A stretch of DNA of 64,000 nucleotides from Fulvia fulva (lineage: Eukaryota; Ascomycota; Dothideomycetes; Mycosphaerellales; Mycosphaerellaceae): positions 1,798,001 to 1,862,000 of the forward strand of contig NC_063016.1 of assembly GCF_020509005.1 (NCBI RefSeq). The letters run 5' to 3'. The position numbers and the translations under genes are program-made. This document shows, one piece after another, positions 43,407-54,718 of the stretch. The number at the start of each line of letters is the position of its first letter. Within the stretch, counting starts at the first letter, position 1. The notes beneath the pieces are model-generated. The model was given only the letters and a program-made list of their open reading frames with translations, made no database searches and was not told the origin of the DNA.

Positions 43407-46010
43407 ATGGACTTCTGGGCCCGCTTGATCGGCTCAGCGTACACGCCCAAGCCCTCTGCAACCAAAGCGGCCTCGAACGACCCATCCGCGCGACTTGGAC
43501 GTTTCAGACGTGTCTACAAGACAATCCTCGAGCTATGTGAACGACCACGGGACTTGGGCAGTGAGCGCCCATTGCTGCACAACCTGCACCTCCACATCGA
43601 GCGACTGGCAACATTCCTCCGAGACGAAACACGAGCACCGGTGCCGCACGCTTGCCTGCACTTCGCGTCAGCCAACAAGATATATGGAGCAGTTGCAAGA
43701 GCAGCCATAGTCAGCCAGTATGAGCCCATCATACGATCCGCCGTCGCCGTCTTCGCTGCGTTGGTCGACAGCGAGGAGGAAGACTTTCTGGCAAGCGAGC
43801 ATTTCGCTAAGAGTCTTATGAAACTTGTGCGGAAAGTGCTGGAGTCTGGCAATGTGCTTGTTGATACCGACACCGAGACGGCCATCCTTGAGCTGCTGTT
43901 CACCATAGCGGCGAAGATACGCCTTCAGCCAGAGATCCTGCCGGTCTGGTTCCAGTCGACTGCGAAGCCTGAGCTCGAAGATGTCTTCATCAAGGAGAAG
44001 AAGACGTTCGTCGGCATCACTCAAAAAGACGACTTTCCTCTCTGCTATCTCATGATCGACCGTGTTCACCACGAAGGTCGCATTGGTGACTTCGCCAGGA
44101 CCGGCTTGCTGTACGTCTTCGAAGCTACAGGTCGCTCCCTGGATCTCGAAGAGTGGGTGGTGTCGAGCGACCTTGCAACCCTGATGGCGTCTGGGTTGGG
44201 TGCACTTTACAGTCAACTCAGCCGTGAGCTCAGTATACTGCATCCTGACGCATCGTTGCCTCCTGTACTTGCTATGAGCGATTACACGACAACACATACG
44301 CGAGCGGCGGCAGAGTCAGCTTTCTCAGAAAGACATCAGACTCACATGGCAACATTCCTCTCCTATCTCGCTTTCTGGCAGGACGTTCTGGACCACTGTA
44401 GGAGCGATGCTGTCAAGCAGACCTTGCTGGACCACTTTCAGATCCTGTTCCTTCAGCAACTTCTGTACCCGTCACTTCTACAATCGAGCGACACAGACGC
44501 CGGCAGTTCCATCGCCGTGCTGACATATATGACGACCATCCTTGAGGCATTGGAATATCCTGACTTGATCCACATGATCATGAACTACCTATTAGCTGTT
44601 CAAGGGAGGGATCAACTGGCCGTGCCCTCTGCGCCACATACACCGGTTAGACCCAACTTGCCACGATCACCCACTTCTGTCCGCCGGAGACAGAGTCTGA
44701 TGCTCCTGAGCACACCCAAAGATGCCGATGACGCTGTCGACCCCAATCTTTTTAGTCTCGTCGATCTTATACTCAACAACATCGCATCCCGTAACGACCA
44801 AAGCGTGTTCGCTGCGCTCAGGTTGACCTCGGCCATCATCGCTCGCCAGAAACGATATGCTTTTGGAACCATGCTAAAGGTGCAAAGATGCAGGCCCAGC
44901 CAGCCAGTCAGGACAGTCGGAGCATTAGACGAGGAGCTAGAGCAATACTCAACCATTGCGCTATCCATGCACCCTTCGCACGGCACCGAAGTGACGTATG
45001 CTCGTCTGTGCGAAGACCTGCGCTACAGCATTGAGGCCCAAGCACCTTATCAGACTACAGTATCTGACTCTGTGGAGCAGCATAGCTCTGTTGGGATAGG
45101 CACGTTTTACCTTACCAACGAGGATCCACTGATGCGAACCATCAGAAGCCTGCTGAAAACCTTCTTCACGAACAGCATCGACGTCAACCTGGCACTTACG
45201 CAAGCAATCATCGCCATTGCGCAGTGCATAGAGATCAGGCTTGATGGCTGGTGTGGACTATCTGCGAGTGATTGTCGTATCGCAGACGATGCTGCTCAAG
45301 TACAAAGATCCTGGCAGGACTGTATGGATCCCGACGAAGGCCACAGGCTTGCCGGCTTGACGAAGGCAACCACTCCACCGGCCTGGACGAATGACACTGC
45401 GCCAATGCTGCACGTAGAGCTGCAAGTTCTTGCAACACAGCTCGAAACCGTGCGAAGCAATGTTGCCAACCTGGATCAGCTCCTGGCTGGTCGCAAAGTC
45501 ATGCTCCAAGCTGCAAGCTCGGATGTCTCTGGAGACGCCACAAGCATGGCGGAGGTTCATACGCAGCTATCGTCGAATCTGGAAGTCTCGCAAGGTTCCA
45601 GAGGCCATACGCGCAGCTCCAGCAAGTCTTCACAGCTTCGGGGTCGCAACAAGGCAAATACCATCTCTCCGCAATCTCTAAGCTCGGCAAATTCCAGGGC
45701 GGCCTCTCAGACGCCTTCACACGCCGGGCTCGTGGAAGCGAGCACGTCGCCACCTAGCAGCGACATATTCCGGCCTCCACCACCGGAAACGCCTTCCACC
45801 ACGGATGTCTTGATGCAGAAGATCGAGTTTCCAGGCACCGGACCCTCGAGTAGGGTCACGAACGAGGGTGAAACAATACCGGAGAGGTCGGCCAGCTTGA
45901 ACCACGTTCTCACCAATGTGGCGGTACTACAGGAGTTTGTTTTAGAACTTGTTGCCGTGATACAGGTGCGCGCAGCGGTACTCGGAGATGGAGAGGTCAG
46001 CGTGGTGTGA
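43407..46010 (+). CDS. FHIP/RAI16-like protein (FTS-Hook-interacting, dynein adaptor complex)
   Basis: FHIP proteins join Hook and FTS to link early endosomes to dynein/kinesin; in Aspergillus the FhipA-HookA-FtsA complex drives endosome transport. A single exon of 867 residues from the ATG at 43407 (the GTG just upstream is unlikely). It starts MDFWARLIG, typical for the fungal family. The N-terminal half is helical: KIYGAVARAAIVSQYEPIIRS; KLVRKVLESG; then FPLCYLMIDRVHHEGRIGDFARTGLLYV, the family's most conserved block at about 215-245. The middle contains FLSYLAFWQDVLDHC and LYPSLLQSSD. A C-terminal conserved block (about 570-620) includes DPLMRTIRSLLKTFFTNSID and LALTQAIIAIAQCIE. A Ser-rich linker and a final coiled helix follow. 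Complete, with no breaks, although LINE C ends about 280 bp upstream. Confidence 0.88.
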   Translation: MDFWARLIGSAYTPKPSATKAASNDPSARLGRFRRVYKTILELCERPRDLGSERPLLHNLHLHIERLATFLRDETRAPVPHACLHFASANKIYGAVARAAIVSQYEPIIRSAVAVFAALVDSEEEDFLASEHFAKSLMKLVRKVLESGNVLVDTDTETAILELLFTIAAKIRLQPEILPVWFQSTAKPELEDVFIKEKKTFVGITQKDDFPLCYLMIDRVHHEGRIGDFARTGLLYVFEATGRSLDLEEWVVSSDLATLMASGLGALYSQLSRELSILHPDASLPPVLAMSDYTTTHTRAAAESAFSERHQTHMATFLSYLAFWQDVLDHCRSDAVKQTLLDHFQILFLQQLLYPSLLQSSDTDAGSSIAVLTYMTTILEALEYPDLIHMIMNYLLAVQGRDQLAVPSAPHTPVRPNLPRSPTSVRRRQSLMLLSTPKDADDAVDPNLFSLVDLILNNIASRNDQSVFAALRLTSAIIARQKRYAFGTMLKVQRCRPSQPVRTVGALDEELEQYSTIALSMHPSHGTEVTYARLCEDLRYSIEAQAPYQTTVSDSVEQHSSVGIGTFYLTNEDPLMRTIRSLLKTFFTNSIDVNLALTQAIIAIAQCIEIRLDGWCGLSASDCRIADDAAQVQRSWQDCMDPDEGHRLAGLTKATTPPAWTNDTAPMLHVELQVLATQLETVRSNVANLDQLLAGRKVMLQAASSDVSGDATSMAEVHTQLSSNLEVSQGSRGHTRSSSKSSQLRGRNKANTISPQSLSSANSRAASQTPSHAGLVEASTSPPSSDIFRPPPPETPSTTDVLMQKIEFPGTGPSSRVTNEGETIPERSASLNHVLTNVAVLQEFVLELVAVIQVRAAVLGDGEVSVV

Positions 46011-46686
46011 CGGGCCAAATCTGCCAAGCCAGAGCGGGTAGCAGCCGGAAGTCAATCTCAACGCGATTCAGAAGGCATACCTTACGACACCCAGCATATC
46101 ACCTATGATGCGCCAACACACACACGCGCACGAGTTCACTGCCTCCCTGACGAACTTGGAGGATTCATCCCTCTTCCACCAGGCGCGCCGTCGCCTTTCG
46201 ACTAACAGCTGCCTGACTAGCGCCGTTAAGTCTCGCAACCTTCTCCCGCTGCGTAGTGCGTGCCTTCTTCCCCAGCTTTAGCGGCGAAGTGGTATGGTCG
46301 AAGGATTCACAAGCTCCACAACAAACACGCTGCGCCTCGCATGCCTCCTAGCCAGGATTGGCAGAGATCTCAGTACCGACTAACAACACGGTGCAGATCC
46401 GCCGCATCTGGTATATAGCATGACGGTATCCATCACCTTCTCGCCAATGCCAGCTTCCTGCTGCAGTCTTGCTAAGCACTTTTCGAAACGCACATCGGCA
46501 CTACCTCCACCTTAGCACGCGTGCCACGGTACTGCTGCGCCTACGCGCATCCTTATCCTTCGCGCACGACCCGACTTCTGTCAGGCACCCATATTTGTAC
46601 CTGCGCGGCTGCTTCAAAATTTGTCTGTGGCCCGGAATTGGACAAGGCATTGGCACGCTTCGATCTGCGAGGTGCACTTTGTCAAC
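46011..46686. other. Intergenic region between FHIP and the ABC transporter remnant
   Basis: About 680 bp of normal base composition in a head-to-tail arrangement. It should contain the FHIP 3' end and the former promoter of the ABC gene. No ORF or RNA gene was supported. Confidence 0.5.
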
Positions 46687-49600
46687 ATGATCATTTCTGA
46701 GCTCTGTGGTCAGACATGGACTTTAACGAAGAAAGAGCTGTTGCTCATCGCTCGCCGACGATGGCTTAGCACATTCATTCGAGCCGTGGCCTTCCCGATA
46801 GTCCTGACAGCCATCCTCGCCTCAGTCAAGACATGGATTCATAACGATGGCGGCTACGGAACTGCTACCCCTTCACCTATCCGGACCCTATCCGAAGCAT
46901 TCGCAGTTGTTGGAGATACGAGAAAGCAATTCGTCATCGTGGACAGAGGACTGCAGGGTGCAGATGTGCGAGCTGTTATCGACGAGCTGGATCAGGCAGC
47001 TCGTGATGGAGGCCGCAACGTACAGTTCGTCACCGACTCCCGCCAGCTTATCCAAGTCTGTCCGAGTTCCAGCAAGGGCGTCACGAGCTGCTTCGGAGCG
47101 ATCGATTTCTGGTCGTCTCCTGACCAAGGACCCAATGCGATCTGGAATTACACCATCTGGCAAGATTCGGTCATTGCCGGCGCAGATGTCCGCAGCGATG
47201 CCAACCCAGCTCAGCTTTACACCATCCCTCTACAACGTGCGGTCGATTCGATGATATCACGGCGAAATAACGGCACTGCGCTACCCGACACAGTCCTTCA
47301 ATACCCCTTCACCAGCCAGACACAAGCTGCCGTGGACTTTCGGGACGACAAGTTCTTCGGTCTGTTGATCACTCAAGCGCTCGGCTTCGCACTTTTCCTC
47401 GCAATGTGCGGCATTACATACCATCTTACTGGCCACGTTGTTTGGCAACGAGAGGCAGGGCTTCTCCAGCTCATCGATGCGCAGATGCCCAATACCTCGC
47501 GATGGGAGTGCCTAGTCGCTCGAATGTTTGCTACACATCTTGCTTTCGACCTCATCTACATGCCAGCATGGATCATCTGCGGCGCCGTCGTGGGGACTAT
47601 AATCTATCCTCACAGCAATGCTGGTTGGTTTGTGCTGCTGTACATTATGGCCGGCCTTGCCATGACAAGCTTCTCGATACTCGCGAGCTCACTGTTTCGT
47701 CGCCAATAGCTGTCCGCCATTTTTGCAGTCGTGGCGGCCATTGCTTTTGCTATCGTAGCTCAATTCACACAAAGCGGACAAAAGTCAACACAAGAAGCCG
47801 CAGTTATCGCGACTGGGCTTCTGTTCCCGCCAAGTAGCTTTGTCTACTTTTTGGTTTCTGGAGCAGTCTCTGAGATCTTCAGTCTGCCATTGACACCCCA
47901 CCAGTCGATTCCCTCACTACTCGGTGGTCTTCTTGAGATCAGAGTATGGAGCTTGACACCTGCCCATTTTCTGGGGTTCTTTGCATTCCAGATTGCCTTG
48001 TATCCAATCCTTGCGATATTCATAGAGCGCTTCCTTTGGGGATGCTCATTCCGAGGTCGACACCTTCGCTCTGCCCCTGAGATGGCGGGCAATGCTCTAC
48101 GCATCAAGAACTTCACCAAGCGTTACAATGGCGCAGCAAAGAAGCGGGACAGAACACTGGCTGTGGAAGACTTGTCCCTAGATGTCTATGCTGGCACAAT
48201 CATGGTCCTCCTTGGACAAAATGGCTGCGGCAAGTCAACGACACTCAGCTGTATTGCTGGGCTCGAAAGCATTACAGAAGGAACTATCGAGCTCGATGGC
48301 ACCGGCGGTGTTGGTCTCTGTCCTCAGAAGAACGTTATTTGGCCTGACATGACAGTTGAGGAGCATGTTCGTTTCTTCGAGCATCTCAAGAAGCCCTCCT
48401 GCAGGCCCAGCCAAGCAGAGGTTGACCGCTTGATAGATGGGTGCGACCTGAAGAAGAAGACCCACGCTTCATCGAAGACACTATCCGGTGGTCAGCAGAG
48501 GAAGCTGCAACTCTGCATGATGCTTGCAGGTGGTAGCAAAGTCTGTTGCATTGACGAAGCAAGCTCTGGAGTAGATCCACTCGCTCGTCGTAAGATCTGG
48601 GACATACTTTAAAGCCATCCTGGTCACCGTAATCTGGCTCACGAATGGATATGCTTGGTATCGCATCGGTTACATGTTTCAGTCATTCAAGGACAACAAA
48701 GCTGTCGACGATGTTAGCTTCGGAATCATGCCTTCCGAGAAATTCGCTCTGCTAGGGCCGAATGGTGCTGGAAAATCAACATTGATCTCGCTGATACGTG
48801 GCGACCTGCAAATGGATGGGTCATCCAGCAATGCAGAGATTCACATCGCTGGAGATAGTCTGATCTCTTCTCCCGTAGCGGCCAAGCAACATCTTGGAGT
48901 CTGCCCGCAGTTCGATGCCGTTGACTCGATGACGCTCAAGGAGCACTTGGAGTTCTATGCTCAAGCTCGTGGTCTGTCCAGTAAGGAGAAAGATGAGAAC
49001 ATAAACAAGATTATCAGCAGACTCGGTCTGGGTGATCACACCAATAAGCTCGTAAAGAAGCTCTCAGGAGGCACTAAGAGGAAGATGTCGCTGGGCATAG
49101 CGCTCGTGGGCAATCCATTTGTCCTTCTGCTCGATGAGCCATCGTCCGGAATGGACGCTGCGTCTAAGCGTGCCCTCTGGTCAACTTTGACAGCCATCTC
49201 GGAAGGTCGCTCCCTTCTCATCACCACACACAGCATGGAAGAGGGTGATGCACTGTGCGATCGGGCGGGCATTATGGCTGGGCGAATGTTGGCGCTCGGT
49301 ACGATCAAGTCCCTCCATGAGCGATACAGCGACAAGGTCTACGTCCATCTCGTGCACCAGAACGCGCCACGATCTACACCGGAAAAGATGGCTTCCCTGT
49401 GGCAATGGGTGAATTCGACCTTCCTGGTGGCTGAAACAGAAAAGTCGGTCGGCGGACAGGCACGCTTTGCTGTGCCCAGAGCGCGTCAAGGCACGCAATC
49501 CGATCAGTTGTTGGATGGCAGCCATCTGGGCAAGTTGTTCCAGGCGATGGAAGCTCACAAAGAGCGTGCGAGCATTCGGGATTACAGTATCGGCCATGCG

Positions 49601-49711
49601 ACGTTGGATCAGGTATTCGTGAACGTGTGTCAGGGAGTTGATGAAGAAAACTCGGCAGCTGTACATCGCGGCGGCGGCCTCTTCAGTTGTGTGCTTGGCC
49701 GCAGCAAGTAG
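46687..49711 (+). pseudogene. ABCA-type transporter, decayed (nonsense codon plus loss of second membrane domain)
   Basis: ABCA transporters are full-length lipid/sterol pumps with the order TMD1-NBD1-TMD2-NBD2. Here TMD1 begins at the ATG at 46687 (LTKKELLLIARRRW, first TM, then a long extracellular loop and a TM cluster to 47709). An in-frame TAG at 47707-47709 replaces the Gln expected in RRQ*LSAIF; the same frame continues to NBD1 with Walker A GQNGCGKSTT, signature LSGGQQRK and Walker B VCCIDEASSGVDP. After KIWDIL a stop follows (48612), and the frame changes within a few codons into the start of NBD2 (FKDNKAVDDVSFGI, Walker A GPNGAGKST, signature LSGGTKRK, Walker B FVLLLDEPSSGMD, His-switch TTHSM). 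The NBD1 H-loop and the whole of TMD2 are missing, several hundred residues. NBD2 runs to 49711. Almost certainly non-functional as a transporter. Confidence 0.88.
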
Positions 49712-49856
49712 TGCATCGCGACGAAAAATTAGATAATGCATAATGGCAGCACGTCACGATCCAAGCGATATCGCTGCAACTCAATCTGCATTGTCCACCA
49801 GTGATGTGCTATCATTCTTTCATATCGGATGCAATGTGGCACCAGGAACGTGGCTA

Positions 49857-50858
49857 TCAAGAAGTGTAGACGTCGGTGGGAATAGCATGATAGCCGCGCT
49901 TGCCGACAGCCAGCGTGAGAGGACTCCGCCATTCTTGCTTGTCGATGACTCGTGCGACAGCTCTGGCAAAAGTGTATACTGGCTTCCAGTCAAGATCTTC
50001 AATCGCTTTGCTGGAGTCGTAGACCCGGTCAATGCGAGCCGGCAGCCTCCAACCAATCGATACGAGATTTTCAGCTTCCTTAGGACATGTCGTTTTGATG
50101 ACCTCGGCAGCATCGACATCCAAATCTCGCAGTATCTCTGTTGTTCGTTGAAATGGAGGCGGGGCACTGATGTTGTACTTTCCCCATCCTAGCACTTTTG
50201 CTTTACGGATTGCACAAATATGAGCATCCACAACATCCGCTATATCCGCCCTTCGATACGTCAGCTCGTTCACTTTCAGATTATCATCGCTATAAGTCTG
50301 TCTCGCAACTTCGTTGTCGTCCTGCTCAGGAAAGAACCTCGAAGTCTTGAGGACGAGGACCGGCATCTTGGTCTCGTTATGGACCAGCTGGCAGAGATCC
50401 TCCGCAGCCACTTTCGTAGTGCCGCAAATGTTCTTCGGAATGGGAACCACAGACTCATCAATCCAAGCAGCCGGCTCACCAGGTTTAGGTGCCAATGCAG
50501 CCCCGAAAGTGGACGTCGTGCTGGTGAAGATGAAGGCTTCGATCTTTCCCGATTTGCTGGCTTCCTCCAGGAGAACCAGAGTACCCTGAATATTGGTCGC
50601 CACGAAAGCATCCTTGGGATGTGAGCCAACGTGTGGCTTGTGAAGGGTCGCTGTGTGTAGGACATGGCGGAGACTTGGGTGCTCCGCGAAGATAGCGGCG
50701 ATGAGTGGTCTATCGGAGACGGAGCCTATGTGAGTAGTATGGTGTGACTCTTTGATGTCGAGCCCGATGGGTGTGTAGCCACGTCTTGGCAATTCCAGCA
50801 TTAGAGCGTGGCCTAGGTGACCTGCTGAGCCGGTGACGAGGACATCTGGTTGGTGCAT
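49857..50858 (-). CDS. NAD(P)-dependent epimerase/dehydratase-like protein (extended SDR), catalytic Tyr replaced
   Basis: Extended short-chain dehydrogenase/reductase, 333 residues, related to UDP-glucose 4-epimerase-like fungal proteins. The Rossmann motif GSAGHLG (residues 10-16) and the following acidic LDIKES fit NAD binding. FTSTTSTFG (111-119) supplies the catalytic Ser/Thr. The motif normally written YxxxK reads C145-G-T-T-K149 in NICGTTKVAAEDL: the proton-donating Tyr is Cys, a one-base TAC-to-TGC change. Residues further on (VLKTSRFFPE, RADIADVVDAH, GKYNISAPPPF) are well conserved. The ORF is intact and normal length. It may be inactive or have altered chemistry; substrate unknown. 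It is convergent with the ABC remnant, about 145 bp apart. Confidence 0.85.
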   Translation of the reverse strand: MHQPDVLVTGSAGHLGHALMLELPRRGYTPIGLDIKESHHTTHIGSVSDRPLIAAIFAEHPSLRHVLHTATLHKPHVGSHPKDAFVATNIQGTLVLLEEASKSGKIEAFIFTSTTSTFGAALAPKPGEPAAWIDESVVPIPKNICGTTKVAAEDLCQLVHNETKMPVLVLKTSRFFPEQDDNEVARQTYSDDNLKVNELTYRRADIADVVDAHICAIRKAKVLGWGKYNISAPPPFQRTTEILRDLDVDAAEVIKTTCPKEAENLVSIGWRLPARIDRVYDSSKAIEDLDWKPVYTFARAVARVIDKQEWRSPLTLAVGKRGYHAIPTDVYTS

Positions 50859-52900
50859 GACGGACGTGACGACAGCCAGGAGAGGTGCTTGCAGTGCAGT
50901 TCTTTAGATAGTAGCTTCGTGGTGCCTCGAAGGACAGACAGAGCCTCAGTGGGCGCCACCTGTGCTAGCACTTGGCACCCTCGACTGCCTTCCGATGTTC
51001 CAGCAATGGGGATGACTGCCCGTGCTGTGCGATCAATACGTCAGTTTGGGGCCGAGGCAACCACGCAACGAGGGAGGGAGGGAGGATGCAGGCAGGAACA
51101 AGGAACAATCAGGGGCAAGTGTGGCTGGCTGCAATTGAGTTCAACAGACCGTGCCACTTTGTCCGCGGAGACGGGCTTTGCACCGAAATGCTCCAACAGC
51201 ACTTCCCTTTTCGCACCTCTACAGCATCACTTCTGCTCCCCTTCTGATGCACAACAATGTTAGCGAGATACACCCCCCTTGGCCGCACACAGTCACCTTC
51301 GATCGGCGTTCAAATGGCCATCCGGGGGAGGAGGGAGCAAGCTGAACGCGTTGTGCCACCGGCGACTACCTCAACGATGTGATGGCACCTACAACCATCA
51401 GCCGAGGGTCGCTCCTTCTACTGAACACGCAGCCAGTGGCATGAGGCTGCTCTTGCGTGTCAAGGTGGCAGCAGAGGGTCTCGCAGAGACTAAGGCTCAT
51501 ATAGGCTCACATAGGCCCCATCACGCCGCGTATGGTGAGAGCTAAACTCGGCTCGTGCTGCTACTTTCTTCACAGCTCTACCCCAGTAGGAGATCCGGGA
51601 CCCGCACGTTGAGCATTGGACAACCCCAGCTGCGCTCGTGCTTGCGAGAACAGGAAATTAGTGGCCTCGTTCGTCATCATCGTTACTCTGACATCTGACT
51701 ATCAGTGATCAACAAGATCTTTTGGTGAAGACGGTCCGCCGGAGGCTTCACGCACGCGATCGACGATATCCGCTTTGCCACAGCCCTTGCTTTTGCAGAT
51801 CCTCCAGGCACGAGCGACTAATCTTGCCTCGATTGTCGTATGAAGTCCATCCGATGCTACGTGATTACCAGGCCCCGGTTTGCGTATGAACACCCAATGG
51901 ATCGCAGACTGGCAAACACGGCGGCTGACACAGGTGGGTCTTGCGCCTGTGCTTTGGCAGATACATGTATCAAACATGGCGAGACTTGCCCGTCATCCTG
52001 ATGCAATCATCAGCAAGCACCGCTGCAGTGTAATGATCCGAGCGGGCCGAGACTTAGATCCTCTGGGTGAGTGTTCCAAGTCGACACCAAGCCAACTTCG
52101 GCAAATGCTATTTGACGCGTATGGCTTTGCTATTTGGCATGTACGGATCTTACTTAAATCTGGAAAACTTGTCAACTTTAGCTTTAATTATCTAGCGATA
52201 GAGGCCTCGAATTAAGTCGCTTCTAAAGAGCACTCTAGATTGAATTGCAAGACCTCGTACCCTATGCTTTTTGAGCCACCCTTAGGGGGCAATAAAAGTC
52301 GTTGTCCTCGAGCACAAAGATTGAAGCTCAAGAATCTTGAAGCTTTTACGGCTATATTAGATCTTCTTGCCTAAGGACCTCTAGAATTGCCGGCTATAGC
52401 CAATCTACCCCTACTCTACATGCTAAATAGCAAAGTCGTATGCGTCAAAAAGTATTTGCCGCCAACTTCTGGACAAGCTCGCGAGCATCTCCATGCAGTG
52501 TCATGCCAAAACTTGTACGGGGCAACATTTGCTGCAGCCCGACCGGCGCGTGACTCCAGTCGCCTGCTCTGATAAAGGTCGTCCGCGAAAAGGCTTCGCT
52601 GCACGTAACGCCTGAGCTTGCATGAACCAACGCCACGGAACCCGAGCTGAATGCGATGTCTAGCCCTCTGGTCGGCCCTCGTCTGCAAGGATCTTGAACA
52701 TCGCTGACCATACGATCGACCTCGCCGTTACCGAATTGGTCCTTTAGCGCGTGTTTGTCTGGCTTGTACCCCCGGAGGTGTTCTTCTGAATGATAGCTTT
52801 TAGCCTTCAAACATTAAGCACCCGGTGGCAACTCCATCCATACCGCTCTGGAGCAGGTTGATTGAAGCCACCTTGATTACTTGTTTTTCATCTGGCGAGG
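50859..52900. other. Gene-poor region with a short mutated repeat fragment
   Basis: About 2 kb with no confident gene. ORFs at 51702-51977 and 52445-52810 (both minus; the second 121 codons) have no motif. Between about 52180 and 52400 the composition turns AT-rich and TA-rich (many CTAG/TTAG), suggesting a small old RIP-mutated repeat fragment. Confidence 0.45.
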
Positions 52901-53631
52901 ATGTCACAAGCCCTTGCGTCGCTGCCGCGGAGCGAAAGCAAAGCTCGCTTCATGGTTTGTATTTCGCCACCTCACCAGCGAAAGCAGCACTCTGACCCCT
53001 CAGCTAGGTTCGTATCGGCCTGGACATTCGAGATCCGCGACATAGACAGATCTACAATCTGATGAAGGTAGGTCAGACCTTGGTGGCACTTATCGCTGTT
53101 GTTTTATTGATTGCCACAGGATGAAGCCAGCGATGGAAGATCGAGAATCATGTTGCTGCTCGGGATAGAGGAGCGCAGCCAGCACCATGATTCAGGGCAT
53201 CGAAGACTTTCAGGCGCCGAAATCCCAGCCATCACAACCTCAGGCGTGCCAGAGCAAGTCATGAACAATGAGATAAACCAGATATACCTTAGGGCCGGTC
53301 CTGCAACCAAGATATTATATCAGCTTGCCCTTGACCCGGACCATCCAAACGACCCGAACTGGATCATACGATGGATGTTGTGGCATGTTTTTCGTTATCG
53401 GGATGGCCGTCAGTCGCGGCTAGATACCGCGCTTCTAAACGGCACGAGAGAACTACCAAGCTCAGAGGACGAAGGCGTCGCTGATCAGGTCGACCCTAGG
53501 CTTGCTGCTATTCAGCGCAGTCTATATGGTTCGTATCCTCACATGGCATCCTGAATGTGTAACGCCCTAATAGACATTGTGCTGCAGATGAGTGGCGTTA
53601 TGATCCTGTCCGAGACCGGTGGAATCGATGA
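52901..53631 (+). CDS. Hypothetical protein, four-exon model, no recognised family
   Basis: No family recognised. The gene model comes from splice signals that keep one frame: exons 52901-52954, 53008-53067, 53120-53528 and 53588-53631. Introns: 53 nt (GTTTGT..CTAG), 52 nt (GTAGGT..CACAG) and 59 nt (GTTCGT..CTAAT..CTGCAG). The product is 188 residues. Most is in exon 3: a charged N-terminal part, SGVPEQVMNNEINQIYLRAG, then PNWIIRWMLWHVFRYRDGRQS, an acidic stretch ELPSSEDEGVADQVD, and a short end YDEWRYDPVRDRW. Several tryptophans and no signal peptide or TM segment. Exon 3 is the best supported; the last exon is the weakest, and the coding region may extend past it. It could be a lineage-specific gene near repeats or an eroded older gene. 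Confidence 0.4.
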
Positions 53632-54718
53632 CAACTGCAGGATCGTTCTGCCCTATGGAGCTGGACCAAAAGACAATGAAAGACAGTCGGGTCCCCTTCA
53701 GGAAGCTGGTTGCATCGCAGTGGTGCGACTAGCATATACTAGGATATTCGAAGTCCATGGCAAGGAAAAGCGGCATTCGTGCTTTCGAAGAGAACCACAC
53801 GAGACATATATACGCCTTTAAGTCACAGCCCACAGCTCAGTCATGAATCGTTGTCGATCGCGAGTACTCGGACCGAGCACTGTATAACAAAGTTTATATG
53901 CAGATCTCATCAACACTGGGACGATACCAACTAATAAAAGGCTTCCTTGCAGTACCTTTGGCCAAGGACCATAACAATGCTTTCATCATGCGCACGGCAC
54001 AGTCAATCGGCGCCAAACCATCGACCATCTGCTTCATTCCAGTAGTATCCTGGGTCGATGAGCATCAGCTTGTGGCTGAAGCTGGAAGATGTCTATCGTA
54101 GTGTGGTGAGTGAATGCATCTTAAGCTCTGAGCTGACGCCAAACGCGAAGACTTTGAGGTCGACGCAAGCAGGCCCGGTCTTTCGCCAGCGTGTGAAGGT
54201 GCCCTTCATTCTCTACCTACACGCTCGAGCCATGGACATTGAGGCCGCTTCCGGGATCATACCAGGGTTGAAGAGCATGCCGAAGCGGGTATCGTACATT
54301 GATGATGCAAAAGGTCGAGAACATCGCTACAGGACGCCATTGCTTGCATGTCGTGGAGAGAAACTATGTCCTACATCAGACCGCGGGCATTACCACCAAA
54401 TTCTGACGCTAACCTTTTTAGATTGGATGCCTTAGGTGTTAAAGATTTGAGTGGCTCATTACGGGTCTAAAAGCTTTCCGAACTAAAAAGCCGGATTGTC
54501 GTATATAGAACACTAACTTTCTATAATATAACGACGTATTTACTAATAAATAAACAGATACTTAGAGGTTAGAGAGGGTATAACTCTAAAGGGCCCTATA
54601 TATTATAGTGTTTATATATAGCGTTATTTACCTTTAAACGAGTAGTAATTTGAATAATAGTCCTAGGATAATATAACTATAAATTACGGCGTAGGTTATT
54701 TTAATTATATCTATAATA
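53632..54718. other. Transition from gene island to second repeat block
   Basis: 53632-54435 has normal composition and a few unrecognised ORFs (for example 54058-54435 plus). From about 54440 the sequence becomes AT-rich with little CA/TG, an unidentified RIP-mutated fragment that ends where the TIR element starts at 54719. Confidence 0.45.

Noticed and set aside
51702..52810. Two minus-strand ORFs (91 and 121 codons) between the epimerase gene and the orphan gene
   Set aside because: No recognised domain or splice pattern, and the DNA between them contains a mutated repeat fragment.
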